This document shows positions 62,150-64,000 of a DNA stretch of 64,000 nt, piece by piece (position 1 is the stretch's first letter; every line of letters starts with the position of its first letter). The translations under genes and the position numbers were made by a program. The stretch lies in the NCBI GenBank assembly GCA_945915475.1, contig CAMEFI010000014.1, forward strand, positions 1 to 64,000, written 5' to 3'. This stretch comes from an uncultured Clostridium sp. Its GTDB lineage: Bacteria; Bacillota; Clostridia; Lachnospirales; Lachnospiraceae. The notes under the pieces were generated by a model that was given only the letters and a program-made list of their open reading frames with translations, made no database searches and was not told where the DNA came from.

Positions 62150-62473
62150 ATGGAACATAACTACGATTACATTCTAACCAAACTCAGCTTTATTCTTAGT
62201 AAAAATGATATGGACAGAATATCTCTAATTTTTAAAGACGAAATGCGTATAATCGTCGATGTCCATGGTATGAAATGCCTCCAAGCCAAAAAATTTATTA
62301 ACAACATTATTAATGTAGTCAGAATTGTTTTTCGACTAATTATCATTCATGGTTACAACCACGGAACAGCAATCAAAGATATGCTCTCTCAAAATTTCTG
62401 TAATACCCACGTTTCAGAAAAGCACCTGGATCCCTATAACCAAGGTGTAACCCACATGCTAATCGCCGCGTAA
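62150..62473 (+). CDS. Smr-like (MutS2 C-terminal type) small protein
   Basis: 107 residues. IIVDVHGMKCLQAKKFINNI and FRLIIIHGYNHGTAIKDML match the Smr signature (D-x-H-G-x, then hHGxGxG-like). The second motif has HGYNHGT in place of HGKGxGxL, so nuclease activity is uncertain. AAAAGGAG precedes the ATG. First gene of the rightward unit, opposite the XRE regulator. Confidence 0.7.
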   Translation: MEHNYDYILTKLSFILSKNDMDRISLIFKDEMRIIVDVHGMKCLQAKKFINNIINVVRIVFRLIIIHGYNHGTAIKDMLSQNFCNTHVSEKHLDPYNQGVTHMLIAA

Positions 62474-62506
62474 ATTACAAACCTTATTATGAAAGGAGCC
62501 ACAATT

Positions 62507-63001
62507 ATGCCTACCAGTAGAAAAACCACGAACCAGGAGGAAATCAAGATGAGAAAACTTATTGTTGAAGCACCCGAATTAAAAGAAGGTCAATCTGACA
62601 GTTCTGGAGGAATTAGAGAAAACGGAAAGATGTCCGTTCAGTACAAGAATCCTGTTCCATATGTGGAGCCTACGATACCACCAGCAGTTCCACAGAAAAC
62701 ATATACGCAAAAAGACAGACTCAAAGAACAGACAAAAGACTTTGTATTTGATGTAAGCATCGATATCTTATCAATGCTCTGGCATGAATATGGCAGACCT
62801 CTCTTACAGGCCAAATTACATCAATTAGTTCAAAATTCAATTACCTACCTTGAGTCACCCGCAAAAAAACCTCAAACAATTGCCACACACAAAACCAAGA
62901 CATCTCAAATCATTGATGCTGAATATATGGAAATCCGGGAAGCAGATAACTTAGATAATAATGATAATATCATCCGCTTCCCGAAACAACAAGTTAGTTA
63001 A
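62507..63001 (+). CDS. Hypothetical mobile-element protein (164 aa)
   Basis: 164 residues. N-terminal half is unstructured and Pro rich (KNPVPYVEPTIPPAVPQKTY); a helical part follows (FDVSIDILSMLWHEYGRPLL), then a Lys/Thr linker. Related-looking proteins occur on Firmicute integrative elements, from memory. AAAGGAGCCACAATT precedes the ATG; MRKLIVEAPE further on is an alternative start with AGGAGG. It converges with the lysin gene by 8 bases of overlap. Confidence 0.55.
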   Translation: MPTSRKTTNQEEIKMRKLIVEAPELKEGQSDSSGGIRENGKMSVQYKNPVPYVEPTIPPAVPQKTYTQKDRLKEQTKDFVFDVSIDILSMLWHEYGRPLLQAKLHQLVQNSITYLESPAKKPQTIATHKTKTSQIIDAEYMEIREADNLDNNDNIIRFPKQQVS

Positions 63002-64000
63002 TGCGTACACAATAGTCTAAGCTAACCCAACCAGCTCCAGATTTCAATTTACCCCATCCAAGTGTTGAGCCACTACCGCTCTTCACCTGGATGATGGTAA
63101 ATACACCCTTCCCCGTATATCTTCCGGTTTTAGCAGTATTGGTTCCGGCACCTTTTCTGATATTCAGATCATCAATGTCAACCTTTACCAGGAACGGACA
63201 ATCCGCATTTGAATACTCTGCCACAGAATCATTTTCACCATCAACCTCAGCACCATACACAGCCTTCCCATTCCAGTCATAAACTGTATAGCCACTATGC
63301 TTCTCCGCCATCGCCTTAGCATTGTCAAGCACAGTGTAAGCACCAAGCTGAGAAGCAGCATCCTTCCAATTCTTCCTTACCCTGTAGTACTTCACCACAA
63401 CATCATAAGAGCCTGAATCCTGCACATCGTACTTAGTCAGTTTCCATCTCTCTATAATGGAACACAGCTTCTCCACATAGGTTAATGATGTCGCATAGCC
63501 GCCTTCCTTAATAATCTGCACTGCTTTCTTATAATCGATACATCCCTTCAATCCATCATATCTGAGCTTGCTGCCATTCTTAGCGCCAAGCAGATAAGCA
63601 CTATGATCTGCAATAGAATCCTCCACACATCCATATCTTCTGAAATCAGCAGTAATAGTCACATAGCTTCCATCTGCATTCTGCTCCTGAGTTTTCTTGG
63701 TATAAATACTAACACCATCCCAAGTAGAACCACCCCAGGTATTCCCCGAAAGAGATTTCTTCATGCCAAAGCAATTATTGGCACCCTGTGCCAATTCGCT
63801 CTTACCATAGCCACTCTCCAGAATAAACTGAGCCATTGATACAGATGCCAGAATGCCGCTCTTCTTCTGGTCTGCTGTAAATAACGCACCAACCTTATCA
63901 ATCACCTGAGCTTCTGTCATCTTCTGAAACTCCCTTGCCTGCATGCCAGAAGGAATCACTTCATCGGCACCACCAAGCTGAGCAGTAACCTTTTCTGCTA
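62994..64000 (-). CDS. Glucosaminidase-SH3 cell-wall lysin (5' end outside the window)
   Basis: At least 335 residues, open to the right edge (the frame upstream of 63959 reads AEKVTAQLGGADE). A glucosaminidase domain (LASVSMAQFILESGYG with the catalytic Glu, NNCFGMK, GGYATSLTYVEKL) is followed by an SPOR-like stretch (YYRVRKNWKDAASQLGAYTV) and a C-terminal bacterial SH3 domain (DDLNIRKGAGTNTAKTGRYT). Cleaves peptidoglycan glycan strands. It may be a phage endolysin or the wall hydrolase of a conjugative element. Confidence 0.85.
   Translation of the reverse strand, partial: AEKVTAQLGGADEVIPSGMQAREFQKMTEAQVIDKVGALFTADQKKSGILASVSMAQFILESGYGKSELAQGANNCFGMKKSLSGNTWGGSTWDGVSIYTKKTQEQNADGSYVTITADFRRYGCVEDSIADHSAYLLGAKNGSKLRYDGLKGCIDYKKAVQIIKEGGYATSLTYVEKLCSIIERWKLTKYDVQDSGSYDVVVKYYRVRKNWKDAASQLGAYTVLDNAKAMAEKHSGYTVYDWNGKAVYGAEVDGENDSVAEYSNADCPFLVKVDIDDLNIRKGAGTNTAKTGRYTGKGVFTIIQVKSGSGSTLGWGKLKSGAGWVSLDYCVRIN

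Larger units (their letters stand above)
59189..64000. mobile_element. Integrated element 2, left part (continues beyond the window)
   Basis: It begins at the same attachment core and has a related integrase and excisionase in the same orientation, with its own arm repeats (TGGTCTAAA). Visible genes: int, xis, XRE regulator, Smr-like protein, a 164-residue protein and a lysin. The right end is outside the window; a further copy of TTGCCGTGGCA with the original phosphatase start is expected there. Confidence 0.75.

Noticed and set aside
1-64000. CRISPR array
   Set aside because: No regularly spaced direct repeats with unique spacers and no cas genes; the repeats present are short integrase or operator sites.

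Overview
The window is a low-GC Gram-positive chromosome segment, most likely from a gut Lachnospiraceae (Clostridia). Supporting evidence is the AT-rich sequence, strong AGGAGG-type ribosome binding sites, the gene order cysS - mrnC - rlmB - (membrane protein) - sigH typical of Firmicutes, and small families common in this group (DUF6062, DUF2225, DUF4250, Lachnospiraceae-type M14 desuccinylase relative, Tn916-like integrases). The species cannot be named from sequence alone.

Core regions. 1-6.7 kb: start of gap (cut by the left edge), a PHP phosphoesterase, DUF6062 and DUF2225 proteins, a permuted NlpC/P60-like protein, glnS and a 5'-truncated M14-family gene. 11.8-19.9 kb: tRNA-Thr(GGT), sigH, a Thr-rich membrane protein, rlmB, mrnC, cysS, a GNAT acetyltransferase, ispF, pepD and a fabF pseudogene with two internal deletions. 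19.9-25.8 kb: an S41 peptidase, two related ABC-2 permeases, an ABC ATPase, and a histidine kinase/response regulator pair, all in one direction; this looks like a peptide sensing and detoxification (immunity-type) operon. 26-34.3 kb: YbjQ-type protein, argJ, DUF4250, AI-2E-type transporter, SPFH/NfeD pair, apt, a YwaF-like membrane protein, a lipid kinase and a low-molecular-weight protein-tyrosine phosphatase.

Mobile regions. (1) About 6.6-11.7 kb is a lysogeny-type module: small phage-like genes, a repressor with three dyad operators, a stand-alone HsdR_N/PD-(D/E)XK protein, hicAB and a tyrosine integrase followed by paired arm-type repeats. (2) 34.30-59.19 kb is a complete integrated element of about 24.9 kb bounded by direct copies of TTGCCGTGGCA, inserted in codons CHGN of the phosphatase gene and supplying a replacement 5' end for it. 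(3) From 59.19 kb to beyond the right edge lies a second, related element in tandem, with its own integrase, excisionase, repressor, Smr-like protein and a glucosaminidase-SH3 lysin.

The 24.9-kb element is the most unusual part. It carries a 2838-residue phage tape-measure protein but no recognisable capsid, portal, terminase, tail-fibre, relaxase or T4SS gene. It also has an ATPase/helicase-like gene, a NUMOD/HNH-like protein, zinc-ribbon proteins, several mini-HTH regulators, a YefM/YoeB pair, ArdC, a serine recombinase and a pair of exported proteins. Its genes are divided into terminator-separated modules. An 18-bp dyad (TACACCTTTATTCGTGTA type) recurs before the HTH gene at 53.8 kb and inside the divergent promoters at 55.7-55.8 kb, which suggests one element-encoded regulator controlling its own gene, ardC and the leftward early genes.
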